DNA of 38,772 bases, taken from contig NZ_BBWK01000083.1 in assembly GCF_001463765.1 (NCBI RefSeq), positions 1-38,772 of the forward strand, written 5' to 3'. How positions within the stretch are numbered: position 1 is the stretch's first letter; the number at the start of each line of letters is the position of its first letter. This document shows, one piece after another, positions 7,081 to 15,889 of this stretch. The translations under genes were made by a program, and so were the position numbers. Under the pieces are notes generated by a model that saw nothing but the letters and a program-made list of their open reading frames with translations, searched no databases and had not been told where the DNA came from. The DNA comes from Aureimonas sp. AU4 (lineage in GTDB: Bacteria; Pseudomonadota; Alphaproteobacteria; Rhizobiales; Rhizobiaceae).

Positions 7081-10000
7081 TCAGGCGTTGTCGGTCGGCA
7101 CCAGGATCTCGCGCTTGCCGGCGTGGTTGGCGGGACCGACGATGCCCTCGCGTTCCATGCGCTCGATGATCGAGGCCGCGCGGTTGTAGCCGATCTGGAG
7201 GCGGCGCTGGACATAGGAGGTGGAGGCCTTGCCGTCGCGCAGGACCACGGCCACCGCCTGGTCGTAGAGGTCGGCCGCCTCCTCGCCGCCGGCCGCAGCG
7301 CCGCCCGAGCCGCCGCCGGCGGGGGCTGCGCCCTCCTCGTCCTCGTCGATCAGGACGGCGTCGAGATAGTCCGGCACGCCTTGCGATTTCAGGTGGCGCA
7401 CGACCTGCTCGACCTCGGCGTCATCCACGAAGGGGCCGTGGACGCGCTGGATACGCCCGCCGCCCGCCATGAACAGCATGTCGCCCATGCCCAGCAGCTG
7501 CTCGGCGCCCTGTTCCTGCAGGATGGTGCGCGAGTCGATCTTCGAGGTCACCTGGAAGGAGATGCGGGTCGGGAAGTTCGCCTTGATCGTGCCCGTGATG
7601 ACGTCGACCGAGGGACGCTGCGTCGCCATGATGACGTGGATGCCGGCGGCGCGCGCCATCTGGGCGAGGCGCTGGACCGTGCCCTCGATGTCCTTGCCGG
7701 CCACCATCATCAGGTCGGCCATCTCGTCGATGATGACGACGATGTAGGGCAGCGGCTGGAGGTCGAACTCCTCCGACTCGAAGATCGGCTCGCCGGTCTC
7801 GCGGTCGAAGCCCGTCTGGACGGTGCGCGAGATGGTCTCGCCGCGCTCGATGGCGGAGGCCACGCGCGTGTTGAAGCCGTCGATGTTGCGAACCCCCACC
7901 TTCGACATCTTGCGGTAGCGGTCCTCCATCTCCTTGACGGTCCACTTGAGGGCCACCACGGCCTTCTTGGGGTCGGTGACGACGGGGGCGAGGAGATGCG
8001 GGATGCCATCGTAGATCGACAGCTCCAGCATCTTCGGGTCGATCATGATCATGCGGCACTCGGCCGGGCTCATCCGGTAGAGGAGGCTCAGGATCATGGT
8101 GTTGATCGACACCGACTTGCCCGAGCCCGTGGTGCCGGCCACCAGAAGGTGGGGCATCTTGGCGAGGTCCGCGATCACCGCCTCGCCGCCGATCGTCTTG
8201 CCGAGCGCCAAGGGCAGCTTGCCCTTGTTCGCCGAGAAGCTCTCGGCGCCGATCATCTCGCGGAAGTAGACCGTCTCGCGCCGCTGGTTGGGCAATTCGA
8301 TGCCGATCGCGTTCTTGCCGGGGATCACGGCGACGCGCGCCGCGATCGCCGACATGGAACGGGCGATGTCGTCGGCCAAGCCGATCACGCGGCTCGACTT
8401 GATGCCGGGCGCGGGTTCGAGTTCGTAGAGCGTCACGACCGGACCGGGCCGCACCTCGATGATCTCGCCCTTCACGCCGAAGTCGTCGAGGACGCCCTCG
8501 AGCAGCCGCGCGTTGTCCTGCAGGATCTCGGGCGTCAGCGAGTTGTCGCGCGTGCGGGGCTTGGGGGGCGACAGGAGCTCGATCGGGGGAAGGATGAACT
8601 CCGGGTTCGCGCCGCCCGAGCCGAGCTCGGCGAGACGGGCGCGGGAGGACTGTGCGGAGGTCGTCTCCGAGACGGGCATGGATCCGGCGACGACGCGCGC
8701 GGGCGCCCGGTCGAGCGGGGCCGCGGCGGGCCGCTGGACGGGCACGCCCGGCGCGCGGGCGGGCACCGGCGAGACCGGCGGGCGCTGCGGCGCTGCGGCT
8801 GCCGGAGCGACCGGCTCCGCCTTCGGGGAGCTACGCTTCAGGCCGGGAAAGGCGACGATGTTGTTGGCGATGAACCCGCGCCAGCCGCCGGCCTCCTCGG
8901 CTTCCTCCGCAACGGGCGCGCGGCGCTCGTCGGCGTCGAGCCGGAAGCCGGCTTCCGCCTCCTCCAGGGCGATGCGCTCCTCGAGCGACAGCGCCTCGTC
9001 CTCGTCAGTGGGGAAGCGATCGTCCTCGTCGTCCTCGTCCTCTTCGATCTCGTAGCGGCGCTCGTCGGCGCGGTCCTCGGCGCGCTCGGCCGCCTCGTCC
9101 TCGTGGCGCTCGTCGTAGCCGAACTCCTCGTCCGCGAAGCGGTCGTGCGGCTCGGGGCGCTCGTCGGCGGCGAAGACCTCGGGCGCGTCGTCCTCCTCGG
9201 GACCGGGCGAAACGGCGGCCGGGCGCGGATTGAGCTTGTAGATCCCGTTCCAGTCGGAGCGGCCGTGGCGCACGGTCGCGCGGCTCGTGTCCACGGTGCG
9301 GCGCGGCGCGGCGAAGCCGTCGGGCTCGGGCGGCGCGGAGACGGGGGGCACGGCCGGCTGGCGCACGGCTGCGGCCGGGCGGGCAGCGGGCGGCGGCGAC
9401 GCATGGGCGGGAGGCGCGGCGTCGTGGATCACGCCGTCCTCGTCGACATACTGGTCCTCGGGCTCCTCGTAGGCGTAGCTCGGCTCGGCCACCACGACGC
9501 GGGCCGCGCGGGCGGGGGCGGCGCTCGTCTCGCGCATGCGCGGGGCGGGCGCGGGCGGCATGAGCGGCACGTCGGCGTCCCACTGGCGATGGCCGAACGG
9601 GTCGTCCTCGCGCCGGCGCAGGGCGCCGACGCCCCGACCGAGCGCCGAGCGGGCCGAGACCATCCAGTGCGCGGCGAGGCCCTTGAGGAGCGCGGCGCGC
9701 CCTTCTCCCTCGCCGTCGTCCTCGTCCAGGAGGGCGCCCGCATTCGCGGCCGGCCGCGCGGCGCGAGCCGAAACCTTGCCGCGCCCCGCGCCCACGAGGC
9801 CCCCGCCGTCCGCCAGGCACCAGAGCGCCGGCAGGGCGAAGAGAAGCGCGAAGAGCCAGCTGACCGCTCCGCTCGGATAGCCGCCCGTCAGAAGCGCGGG
9901 AACGCGCAGGACGAGGTCGCCCACCACGCCGCCGAGCCCGGTCGGCAGCGGCCAGCCGGCGGGCTGCTCGATCGAGCCGAGCGCCGCGCTCGCCAGCGAA

Positions 10001-10338
10001 ACGCCGGCCAGCGCCCACCAGGCGCGCGCGCCGGCACGGCCCGCACGCCGTCCCGCGAGCATCAGGGCCGAGCGCACCACGAGGAGCAACGGCAGAAGCA
10101 CGCTGGCGAGGCCGAAGACCTGCATGGCGAGGTCGGCCGCCACCGCGCCCGAGCCGCCGGCCCAGTTCCGCACCGCGTTGCCGTTGGCATAGCTCAAGGA
10201 GGGATCGTCGACGTTCCAGCTCGCCAGACTTACCGCCAGCCAGCCGGCCAGCGCCAGCAGCGCCGCCCCGCCCGCCAGGCGGGCCGGTCGCTGCAAGTGG
10301 CCGGTGGCTTCCCCGATCTCCGCTGCCGCCATGGTCAT
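7081..10338 (-). CDS. ftsK: DNA translocase FtsK
   Basis: A 1085-residue septal DNA pump that moves chromosome termini across the closing division site and activates dimer resolution. Residues about 20-200 hold several hydrophobic membrane segments ([48 protein letters not shown]). A long, variable linker rich in Pro, Ala, Arg and acidic runs (EEDEDDEDD) covers about 210-600. The motor follows: [19 protein letters not shown], Walker A GTTGSGKS at about 735-742, Walker [13 protein letters not shown], and the FtsK signature [19 protein letters not shown]. The C-terminal gamma winged-helix domain, which reads KOPS sites, is present ([31 protein letters not shown] split here: [15 protein letters not shown], then [20 protein letters not shown]). 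The start at 10338 has an alternative ATG two codons later. A CtrA-type box lies 125 nt upstream. The long antisense frame over this gene is a shadow. Confidence 0.97.
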   Translation of the reverse strand: MTMAAAEIGEATGHLQRPARLAGGAALLALAGWLAVSLASWNVDDPSLSYANGNAVRNWAGGSGAVAADLAMQVFGLASVLLPLLLVVRSALMLAGRRAGRAGARAWWALAGVSLASAALGSIEQPAGWPLPTGLGGVVGDLVLRVPALLTGGYPSGAVSWLFALLFALPALWCLADGGGLVGAGRGKVSARAARPAANAGALLDEDDGEGEGRAALLKGLAAHWMVSARSALGRGVGALRRREDDPFGHRQWDADVPLMPPAPAPRMRETSAAPARAARVVVAEPSYAYEEPEDQYVDEDGVIHDAAPPAHASPPPAARPAAAVRQPAVPPVSAPPEPDGFAAPRRTVDTSRATVRHGRSDWNGIYKLNPRPAAVSPGPEEDDAPEVFAADERPEPHDRFADEEFGYDERHEDEAAERAEDRADERRYEIEEDEDDEDDRFPTDEDEALSLEERIALEEAEAGFRLDADERRAPVAEEAEEAGGWRGFIANNIVAFPGLKRSSPKAEPVAPAAAAPQRPPVSPVPARAPGVPVQRPAAAPLDRAPARVVAGSMPVSETTSAQSSRARLAELGSGGANPEFILPPIELLSPPKPRTRDNSLTPEILQDNARLLEGVLDDFGVKGEIIEVRPGPVVTLYELEPAPGIKSSRVIGLADDIARSMSAIAARVAVIPGKNAIGIELPNQRRETVYFREMIGAESFSANKGKLPLALGKTIGGEAVIADLAKMPHLLVAGTTGSGKSVSINTMILSLLYRMSPAECRMIMIDPKMLELSIYDGIPHLLAPVVTDPKKAVVALKWTVKEMEDRYRKMSKVGVRNIDGFNTRVASAIERGETISRTVQTGFDRETGEPIFESEEFDLQPLPYIVVIIDEMADLMMVAGKDIEGTVQRLAQMARAAGIHVIMATQRPSVDVITGTIKANFPTRISFQVTSKIDSRTILQEQGAEQLLGMGDMLFMAGGGRIQRVHGPFVDDAEVEQVVRHLKSQGVPDYLDAVLIDEDEEGAAPAGGGSGGAAAGGEEAADLYDQAVAVVLRDGKASTSYVQRRLQIGYNRAASIIERMEREGIVGPANHAGKREILVPTDNA

Positions 10339-10462
10339 GTTCCCGCAAATCCTGCCTTCGCGGCCCGGGCGCGCGGGGCCCGGCCGCCTGTCTGCCTATT
10401 TTGCGGCGCGCCCTCTCGCGCGGGAGTGCGCCGTCGTCGTCTCCCAAGGTAAACAAAGGCGG

Positions 10463-10477
10463 TTAAGGGGCCTTTAA
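10463..10477. promoter_or_regulatory. CtrA-type box TTAA-N7-TTAA upstream of ftsK
   Basis: TTAAGGGGCCTTTAA matches the full-length consensus of the alphaproteobacterial cell-cycle regulator CtrA, TTAA-N7-TTAA, exactly, and is followed by C as in the extended form. It sits at the centre of a larger dyad, GGCGGTTAA (10458-10466) with TTAACCGCC (10474-10482), in the 233-bp space between ftsK and the divergent GNAT gene. Since ftsK is a division gene, control by CtrA would make biological sense; binding is inferred. Confidence 0.6.
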
Positions 10478-10571
10478 CCGCCCGGGGCGGGCGGGGGCGG
10501 AACCGGCGTTCCGGAACCGCCGCGCGGGCTCGCGCGTCCCCTTCCAAGGCCACGGGCAGGGAGACGAGGAC

Positions 10572-10865
10572 ATGGAGATCAGGCACGAGGAACAGGGGCC
10601 GAGGGGCGCCTTCGTGACCGGCCAGGGCGCGGACCGGGCCGAGCTGACCTACGGGCCCGCCGGGCGCCCCGGCGTGGTGGCCTTCGACCATACGTTCGTG
10701 CCGCGGCACCTGCGGGGCCGGGGCGTCGCCGAGGCGCTCCTGGAGCGGGCGGTCGCCCATGCGCGCGAAAAGGGGTTCAGCGTCGTTCCCGCCTGCTCCT
10801 ATGTCGCGCGCGCCTTCGACCGCTCGCCGGAGCGCTACGCCGACATCGACGCCCGCGCGGGCTGA
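10572..10865 (+). CDS. Small GNAT-fold N-acetyltransferase (YjdJ/Acetyltransf_CG type)
   Basis: A 97-residue protein of the compact GNAT family typified by E. coli YjdJ, about half the usual GNAT length. It shows the two core strands (RGAFVTGQ, AELTYGPAG, VVAFDHTFVP), the acetyl-CoA pyrophosphate loop as RHLRGRGVAEALLERAVAHARE (R-x-x-G-x-A type), and the end signature VVPACSYVARAF close to the family's 'v.p.C.y....'. Family members bind acetyl-CoA, but their acceptor substrates are mostly unknown. ATG 10572 follows GAGACGAGG. The gene is divergent from ftsK and convergent with amtB, with a strong bidirectional terminator after it. Confidence 0.85.
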   Translation: MEIRHEEQGPRGAFVTGQGADRAELTYGPAGRPGVVAFDHTFVPRHLRGRGVAEALLERAVAHAREKGFSVVPACSYVARAFDRSPERYADIDARAG

Positions 10866-10875
10866 GACGCGAAAA

Positions 10876-10901
10876 GGGCCGGCGGATCGCTCCGCCGGCC
10901 C
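10876..10901. terminator. Bidirectional intrinsic terminator between GNAT gene and amtB
   Basis: GGGCCGGCGGA (10876-10886), loop TCGC, and TCCGCCGGCCC (10891-10901) give a perfect 11-bp stem with a 4-nt loop between the two convergent genes. AAAA precedes the left arm, so read leftwards it forms a U-tract after the hairpin (amtB side); on the other side only CTTCG follows. Confidence 0.8.
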
Positions 10902-10953
10902 CTTCGATGATGCCGCGATCGCCAGGCGATCGGGCGTTTCGGTCGCGAAGCGA

Positions 10954-12354
10954 TCAGGAGTGGTAGGCGACCTCGCCGTGGCTGGTCAGGTCGAGGCCCT
11001 CGCGCTCGGCCTCCATGGTCGGGCGCAGACCCACCACGACGTCGACGATCTTGTAGAGGATCGCCGAGACGACGCCGCTGTAGACCACGGTGATCAGCAC
11101 CGCGACGACCTGGGAATAGACCTGCGCGCCCATGGTGACGCCCTCGAGGTAGCCGCCGCCGCCGAGCGAGGCGGAAGCGAAGACGCCCGTGCCGATGGCG
11201 CCCACGATGCCGCCCACGCCATGGATGCCGAAGACGTCGAGCGAGTCGTCGTAGCCCGCCCTGGGCTTGATCACGGCGACGAAGACGTAGCAGAGCGCCG
11301 AGGCGATGGCGCCGAGCACGATCGCGCCGATCGGGCCGACCGCGCCGGCCGCCGGCGTCACGGCCACGAGGCCCGCCACGATGCCCGACACCGCGCCCAG
11401 CATCGAGGCCTTGCCGCGCGCCATCGCCTCGATGATCACCCAGGCGACCGCCGCGCCCGCGGTGGCCGTGAAGGTGTTGATCATGGCGAGGGCCGCGCCG
11501 CCGTTGGCCTCGAGGTTGGAGCCGGCGTTGAAGCCGAACCAGCCCACCCACAGGATCGAGGCGCCGACCATGGTCAGCGTCATGGAGTGCGGGGCCATGT
11601 TGTCGCGGCCAAGCCCTGCGCGCTTGCCCACCAGGAACGAGCCGACGAGCGCCGCGATGCCGGCGTTGATGTGGACCACCGTGCCGCCGGCGAAATCGAG
11701 CGCGGCGACGCCGCCCGCGTGCTGGCCGAGGAAGATCAGGCCGTTGGCGTCCCACACCATGTGGGCTACGGGGAAGTAGACGATCGTGACCCAGAGGATG
11801 GTGAAGAGCACCACGGCCGAGAACTTGATGCGCTCGGCGAAGGCGCCGACGATCAGTGCCGGCGTGATGCAGGCGAACGTCATCTGGAAGGCGATGAAGA
11901 CGTATTCGGGGATCACGACGCCCTTGGTGAAGGTCGCCGCCATCGTGTCCTTGGTGATGCCGGCCAGGAACATCTTGCCCGTGCCGCCCCAGAAGGCGCT
12001 GGTCGAGCCGCCGAAGGCGAAGGAGTAGCCGTAGAGCACGTAGATGATCACCACCACGGCGGTGATGGTCACGCACTGCATGAGCACCGAGAGCATGTTC
12101 TTGGCGCGCACGAGGCCGCCGTAGAACAGGCCGAGGCCCGGCAGGATCATGAACAGGACCAGCACGGTCGAGACGAGCATCCAGGCGACGTCGCCCTTGT
12201 TCATCGTGTCGACCACCGCGGCGGCCGCATCGGGCGTGACGGTCTCGGGCGCGGGCGCGATGCCGGTCGTGGCGGCCTCCTGCGCGAGCGCGGCCAGCGT
12301 TGCCAGCGGGCTCAGGAGGGCCGCGGCGGAAAGGGTCTTCAGAAGTCGCATCAC
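10954..12354 (-). CDS. amtB: Ammonium transporter AmtB
   Basis: A 466-residue inner-membrane ammonium channel. Residues 1 to about 25 are a signal-type segment (LLKTLSAAALLSPLATLAALA), followed by a periplasmic stretch and eleven hydrophobic helices. Family landmarks: GDVAWMLVSTVLVLFMILPG (first helix), GLFYGGLVRAKNMLS, AFAERIKF, VYFPVAHMVWDANG (first pore histidine), GGTVVHINAG, WVGWFGFNAGS, and DVFGIHGVGGIVGAI (second pore histidine). It takes up ammonium when nitrogen is scarce and is blocked by the unmodified PII protein GlnK, whose gene lies 8 bp upstream, so they form a glnK-amtB operon behind the sigma-54 promoter at 12814-12829. The start could be ATG 12354 or 12351. Confidence 0.97.
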   Translation of the reverse strand: MMRLLKTLSAAALLSPLATLAALAQEAATTGIAPAPETVTPDAAAAVVDTMNKGDVAWMLVSTVLVLFMILPGLGLFYGGLVRAKNMLSVLMQCVTITAVVVIIYVLYGYSFAFGGSTSAFWGGTGKMFLAGITKDTMAATFTKGVVIPEYVFIAFQMTFACITPALIVGAFAERIKFSAVVLFTILWVTIVYFPVAHMVWDANGLIFLGQHAGGVAALDFAGGTVVHINAGIAALVGSFLVGKRAGLGRDNMAPHSMTLTMVGASILWVGWFGFNAGSNLEANGGAALAMINTFTATAGAAVAWVIIEAMARGKASMLGAVSGIVAGLVAVTPAAGAVGPIGAIVLGAIASALCYVFVAVIKPRAGYDDSLDVFGIHGVGGIVGAIGTGVFASASLGGGGYLEGVTMGAQVYSQVVAVLITVVYSGVVSAILYKIVDVVVGLRPTMEAEREGLDLTSHGEVAYHS

Positions 12355-12362
12355 GGGTCCCC

Positions 12363-12809
<447 letters not shown>

Positions 12810-12813
12810 TTAT

Positions 12814-12829
12814 CCAAGATGCGTGCCAA
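12814..12829 (-). promoter_or_regulatory. Sigma-54 promoter of glnK-amtB
   Basis: Read leftwards, TTGGCACGCATCTTGG matches the RpoN consensus TTGGCACG-N4-TTGC: the -24 GG and -12 region are at the correct spacing, and only the last base (G for C) differs. It lies about 113 nt before the glnK start. Transcription from such promoters needs an activator such as NtrC; I could not find a clear NtrC dyad in the 130 bp upstream. Confidence 0.8.
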
Positions 12830-12930
12830 CTGCGCAGAGGCCGGGTTTCGGCCGCAATTCACGCTGAACGGGCGATGAATATGCCGCCCGGAAAGGCAGT
12901 CCACCTGCCTATCCGCTGGCTGCCTTGACG

Positions 12931-12953
12931 CTTTTGTGGGCAGTTGCCCAAAA
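12931..12953 (-). terminator. Hairpin downstream of tesB
   Basis: CTTTTGTGGGCA and TGCCCAAAAG form an imperfect stem (two unpaired bases) around a 2-nt spacer, starting 9 nt beyond the tesB stop. A/T runs flank both sides, so it could end tesB transcription before the glnK promoter. Confidence 0.5.
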
Positions 12954-12961
12954 GCCCGGCG

Positions 12962-13840
12962 TCAGGACGCGCCGCCCTCCCGCCGGGGCCGGATCAGCCC
13001 TTCCTGCGCGACCGAGGCGACGAGGCGTCCCTCGCGGTCGAAGAGCGAGCCGCGCGTCAGGCCCCGCGCGCCCGACGAGCTCGGGCTGTCCTGCGCGTAG
13101 AGAAGCCAGTCCGACACGCGAGACGGGCGGTGGAACCACATGGCGTGGTCGAGACTGGCGGCCTGGATGCGCTGATCGAACACCGACAGGCCGTGGGCGA
13201 AGAGCGAGGTGTCGAGGAGCGTCATGTCGGAAAGGTAGGCGAGCGCGGCCGCGTTGAGCGCCGCGTCGTCGCCGACATCTTCCACCACGCGCACCCAGAT
13301 GCGCTGCTCGGGCGGCAGCTTGGCGTCGGTGAAGTAGTGGTCGGTCGAGACCGGACGGAACTCCACGGGGCGGGGCCGCTGCCAGTAGCGGCGGATCGCG
13401 TCGGGCGCCCGCTCCAGGATCTCGGCCCCCAGCGCCTCGCCGGAGGGCAGGTCGCCGGGACCCGGCACGTCGGGCATGGCGATCTGGTGGTCGAGCCCCG
13501 CCTCAAGGCGCTGGAACGAGGCCATCAGCGTGAAGATCGCCGCCCCGTGCTGGATCCCGGAGACGGTGCGCGTCGTGAACGAGCCGCCGTCGCGCACGCG
13601 GTCGACCTTGTAGATCACCGGCACGCTCGGGTCGCCCGGGCGCACGAAGTAGCCGTGCAGCGAGTGGACCGGTCGCTCGGGCGGCACGGTGCGCTGGGCG
13701 GCGACGAGCGACTGCGCGATCACCTGCCCGCCGAAGATACGCTGCCAGCCGGCATCCGGGCTCGTGCCGCGAAACAGGTCGTCGTCGAGTCGTTCGAGGT
13801 CGAGCGTATCGAGGAGAAGCGTTCGAACCGTCGCGTTCAT
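12962..13840 (-). CDS. tesB: Acyl-CoA thioesterase II
   Basis: A 292-residue double-hotdog thioesterase that hydrolyses medium- and long-chain acyl-CoA to free fatty acid and CoA. Family landmarks in order: FRGTSPDAGWQRIFGGQVIAQ split as FRGTSPDAGWQ and RIFGGQVIAQSLVAA; HSLHGYFVRPGDPSVPVIY; VRDGGSFTTRTVSGIQHG; the second hotdog with SLDHAMWFHRP (catalytic Asp) and YAQDSPSSSGARGL; and the terminal catalytic Gln in VASVAQEGLIRP. The length fits E. coli TesB (286). The start at ATG 13840 has GGAAGG upstream. A 32-bp perfect palindrome lies 17 bp before the start. In related genomes tesB sits next to glnK, as here. Confidence 0.95.
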   Translation of the reverse strand: MNATVRTLLLDTLDLERLDDDLFRGTSPDAGWQRIFGGQVIAQSLVAAQRTVPPERPVHSLHGYFVRPGDPSVPVIYKVDRVRDGGSFTTRTVSGIQHGAAIFTLMASFQRLEAGLDHQIAMPDVPGPGDLPSGEALGAEILERAPDAIRRYWQRPRPVEFRPVSTDHYFTDAKLPPEQRIWVRVVEDVGDDAALNAAALAYLSDMTLLDTSLFAHGLSVFDQRIQAASLDHAMWFHRPSRVSDWLLYAQDSPSSSGARGLTRGSLFDREGRLVASVAQEGLIRPRREGGAS

Positions 13841-13856
13841 GCAGCCTGACCTTCCG

Positions 13857-13888
13857 CCGTCCTGCCGCTTACGTAAGCGGCAGGACGG
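13857..13888. repeat. 32-bp perfect palindrome just upstream of tesB
   Basis: CCGTCCTGCCGCTTAC (13857-13872) is followed at once by its exact complement GTAAGCGGCAGGACGG (13873-13888); the centre is TTACGTAA. It is followed by GTTTTG on the plus strand. Read leftwards it precedes the tesB ribosome site by a few bases. It could terminate the gene pair at 13985-15647, act as an operator, or form a 5'-leader stem of tesB. Confidence 0.8.
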
Positions 13889-13984
13889 GTTTTGAGCAGG
13901 ACAGGGCCGCGCGCGTCAACCGCCGTCTCGAAATCGGCATCGCCCCGATCGCCTGACGCGTCGTCGAGAAACGTCTGGCCGCCG

Positions 13985-15151
13985 TCAGGGGGTCATCTTG
14001 CCCTCGAAGGTGATCGTCGCGGGCTGCGTCACCGTGAGATCCAACCGGCCGGCGCGCGCGGCCGCGCCGTCCACCACGAACTCGACATGGCCGCCCGCTT
14101 TCATCACGCTACCGTCCATGCCGGGAAACTCGGTCTTGTTGAACCCCCGGCCGGCGGCGGAATAGTACATGTCCCAGTTGATCTCGATCTTGAAGTCGTT
14201 GTTCGGCGTCAGCGTGATGTTGATCGGGGCCGTGCCGATGCCACCCGGCGTGATCGACGAGACCGAGTCGTCGGCCGCGCGGTAGTCCACGGGCCCGGTC
14301 TTGCCCTGCTCGATCTGGCAGACGGAACGGGAGCCGTCGGCCTTCGACCAGCTGTCTGTGAAGACGCGCGAGAACTGCTGGTTGATGACGCTGGTGAGGA
14401 CCGTGGTCGCCTGGTCGCTGCCGGTGAAGTTGCGCAGGTTCGCCACAACGCTCTTGTTGCGCTCGCCGTTCGTCGTCGCGTCCTGACTGGACTTGTAGGC
14501 GCCCGTGCCGCTGCCGATGGTGATGTCGAGCCGGTACAGGTCCTTGACCGCCTGCCCGCCGACCGGAATGCCGCCGATGACCGGGAGGGAAGCCGGCTGT
14601 CCGGTCTTGGGGTCGGTGGGGGCAAGCTGCGCGCGACCGGAATTTTCCAGGACGTCCTTGATCGTCTTCCCCGCCTGCGGCCCGATCGCCGGATCGTTCG
14701 GAAAGGCGTGGGCGACGTGGCTGCCCGAGACGACGCCCTGGTCGTTGATCGCGACACCGGACGGCAGGACATCGAGCAGCGCGGTACGCTTCTCGTCGAA
14801 GGTCTGGACGGGCGGCGCCTGCACAGCCTGCACGTTCGCCGGAGCCTGGGCCTGCTGAGCCGCGCCGGCTCCGCCCCCACCGGCGGCGCGCCAGCCCTGG
14901 AAATCCTGATAGGCCGTCCTGACCTTATCCTTCAGCGTCGCGAAGGCATCGTGGAAGCCGCTGCGCAGATCCTTGAAGAAGTTCTTGACGGCGTTCAGCG
15001 TTTCGCCGGCGCGCGAAGGCTGACGGGCCCCCTCGCCCACCTCCACTCGCATGCCGTTGACGGAGCCGACGTTGGCGCGCTCGACGCCTTGGGCGCCACG
15101 CATCGCGTCGATCTGGCCGACGTTTCCGCCCTGATTCGAAATCTTGCTCAT
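13985..15151 (-). CDS. Unrecognised protein next to a CesT-like chaperone, candidate type III effector
   Basis: A 388-residue protein I do not recognise. It has no signal peptide or membrane segment. The N terminus MSKISNQGGNVGQIDAMRG is rich in Ser, Asn, Gln and Gly, as in type III signals. Residues about 45-85 (AGETLNAVKNFFKDLRSGF and following) look alpha-helical; about 90-115 is a low-complexity Ala/Gly/Gln/Pro linker. The C-terminal two thirds (about 120-388) appear globular and beta-rich, with DITIGSGTGAYKSSQD, FSRVFTDSWSKADGSRSVCQ, and a strand-rich end (INITLTPNNDFKIEINWDMY, GGHVEFVVDGAAARAGRLDL). ATG 15151 has AAGGG about 9 nt upstream; the frame is open further but without better support. 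It begins 34 nt after the chaperone stop. The pairing with a chaperone is the only clue to function. Confidence 0.65.
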   Translation of the reverse strand: MSKISNQGGNVGQIDAMRGAQGVERANVGSVNGMRVEVGEGARQPSRAGETLNAVKNFFKDLRSGFHDAFATLKDKVRTAYQDFQGWRAAGGGGAGAAQQAQAPANVQAVQAPPVQTFDEKRTALLDVLPSGVAINDQGVVSGSHVAHAFPNDPAIGPQAGKTIKDVLENSGRAQLAPTDPKTGQPASLPVIGGIPVGGQAVKDLYRLDITIGSGTGAYKSSQDATTNGERNKSVVANLRNFTGSDQATTVLTSVINQQFSRVFTDSWSKADGSRSVCQIEQGKTGPVDYRAADDSVSSITPGGIGTAPINITLTPNNDFKIEINWDMYYSAAGRGFNKTEFPGMDGSVMKAGGHVEFVVDGAAARAGRLDLTVTQPATITFEGKMTP

Positions 15152-15185
15152 GTGCTCGACCCTTTCTCGAACGGAAGGCGGGGGA

Positions 15186-15647
15186 TCAGACGCGCAGCAG
15201 GTGAGGGAAGGCGCCCAGGTCCGCTGCCCCGGCATTGGAGACCGGCGAGCCGAGGAGGGCATCGGCCTCCTCGCTCTTCCAGAACGAGACGTGCTTGATG
15301 AAGTCGAGAAGTATGGCTTCGAAGGCCTTGTCGTCGTAGAGGCGGACGTCGACGCGCAGGCACAGCAACGGCTGGTCGTCGGCCGGATCGAGCGCGAGGC
15401 GTGCCGGCCCCGTGCCGTCGCCGAAGTGATTGGCCCGCAGCAGCGCCTTCAGGCTCGTGTCACCGGCGTCGAAGGAGGCGAGGTCGAGATAGGAGACGAA
15501 TTCCAGCACCGTCTCATCGATCTTCACGACGTAGACCGAGATCGACCGGTCGAAGACCAGCTCGACATGGCCGTTGCGGCTGAATTCCAGCTTCGAGAGG
15601 CCGCTGATGTCGCGCAGGCGCTCCAGGGCGTGGTGAACATCTCTCAC
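15186..15647 (-). CDS. CesT-family type III secretion chaperone (second copy)
   Basis: A 153-residue protein if read from GTG 15647, preceded by AGAGGA about 10 nt away. The frame is open to 15812, but the paralogue at 471-926 (also GTG) begins at the equivalent point: VRDVHHALERLRDISG here against HDIHQAIDVLRDMTG there. CesT-like blocks follow: VELVFDRSISVYVVKI, LEFVSYLDLASFDAGDTSLK, LLRANHFGDGTGPARLALDP (the 'AN..G.G.a.LALD' motif), LLCLRVDVRLYD and a terminal helix LLDFIKHVSFWKSEE. It likely binds the N terminus of the protein encoded 34 nt downstream. Family knowledge points to type III secretion; no apparatus is seen here. Confidence 0.72.
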   Translation of the reverse strand: MRDVHHALERLRDISGLSKLEFSRNGHVELVFDRSISVYVVKIDETVLEFVSYLDLASFDAGDTSLKALLRANHFGDGTGPARLALDPADDQPLLCLRVDVRLYDDKAFEAILLDFIKHVSFWKSEEADALLGSPVSNAGAADLGAFPHLLRV

Positions 15648-15889
15648 GGTCTTTCGTCCTCTCTTCGGCGTGCCGGCTCTTGGCGTTTCGGCAAAGCTCG
15701 GACGCAACGTCGGAACCGCTCGTCCCGGGACAGGCCTTAGCATTTCGTGCCCGCCGGCCGATGTGCTGTTCGGCACTGATCGCGCCGGAGTGACGAAGCG
15801 CGGTTGCTGCATCCCACCGCGGTGCCTATCTGAGGCTCCCCGACGCCGTCCGCACCGCGCGGCAACGGCCAGAGCCCAGAGGAGCCGCG

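Noticed and set aside
7072-10452. Plus-strand open frame of 1126 codons
   Set aside because: It is antisense to ftsK, is made of His/Asp/Val/Arg-rich low-complexity sequence and has no family; it is a by-product of GC-rich codon use.
15648-15812. Longer N terminus for the second chaperone
   Set aside because: The paralogue at 471-926 starts at the equivalent of GTG 15647, and the extension has no chaperone-like pattern.
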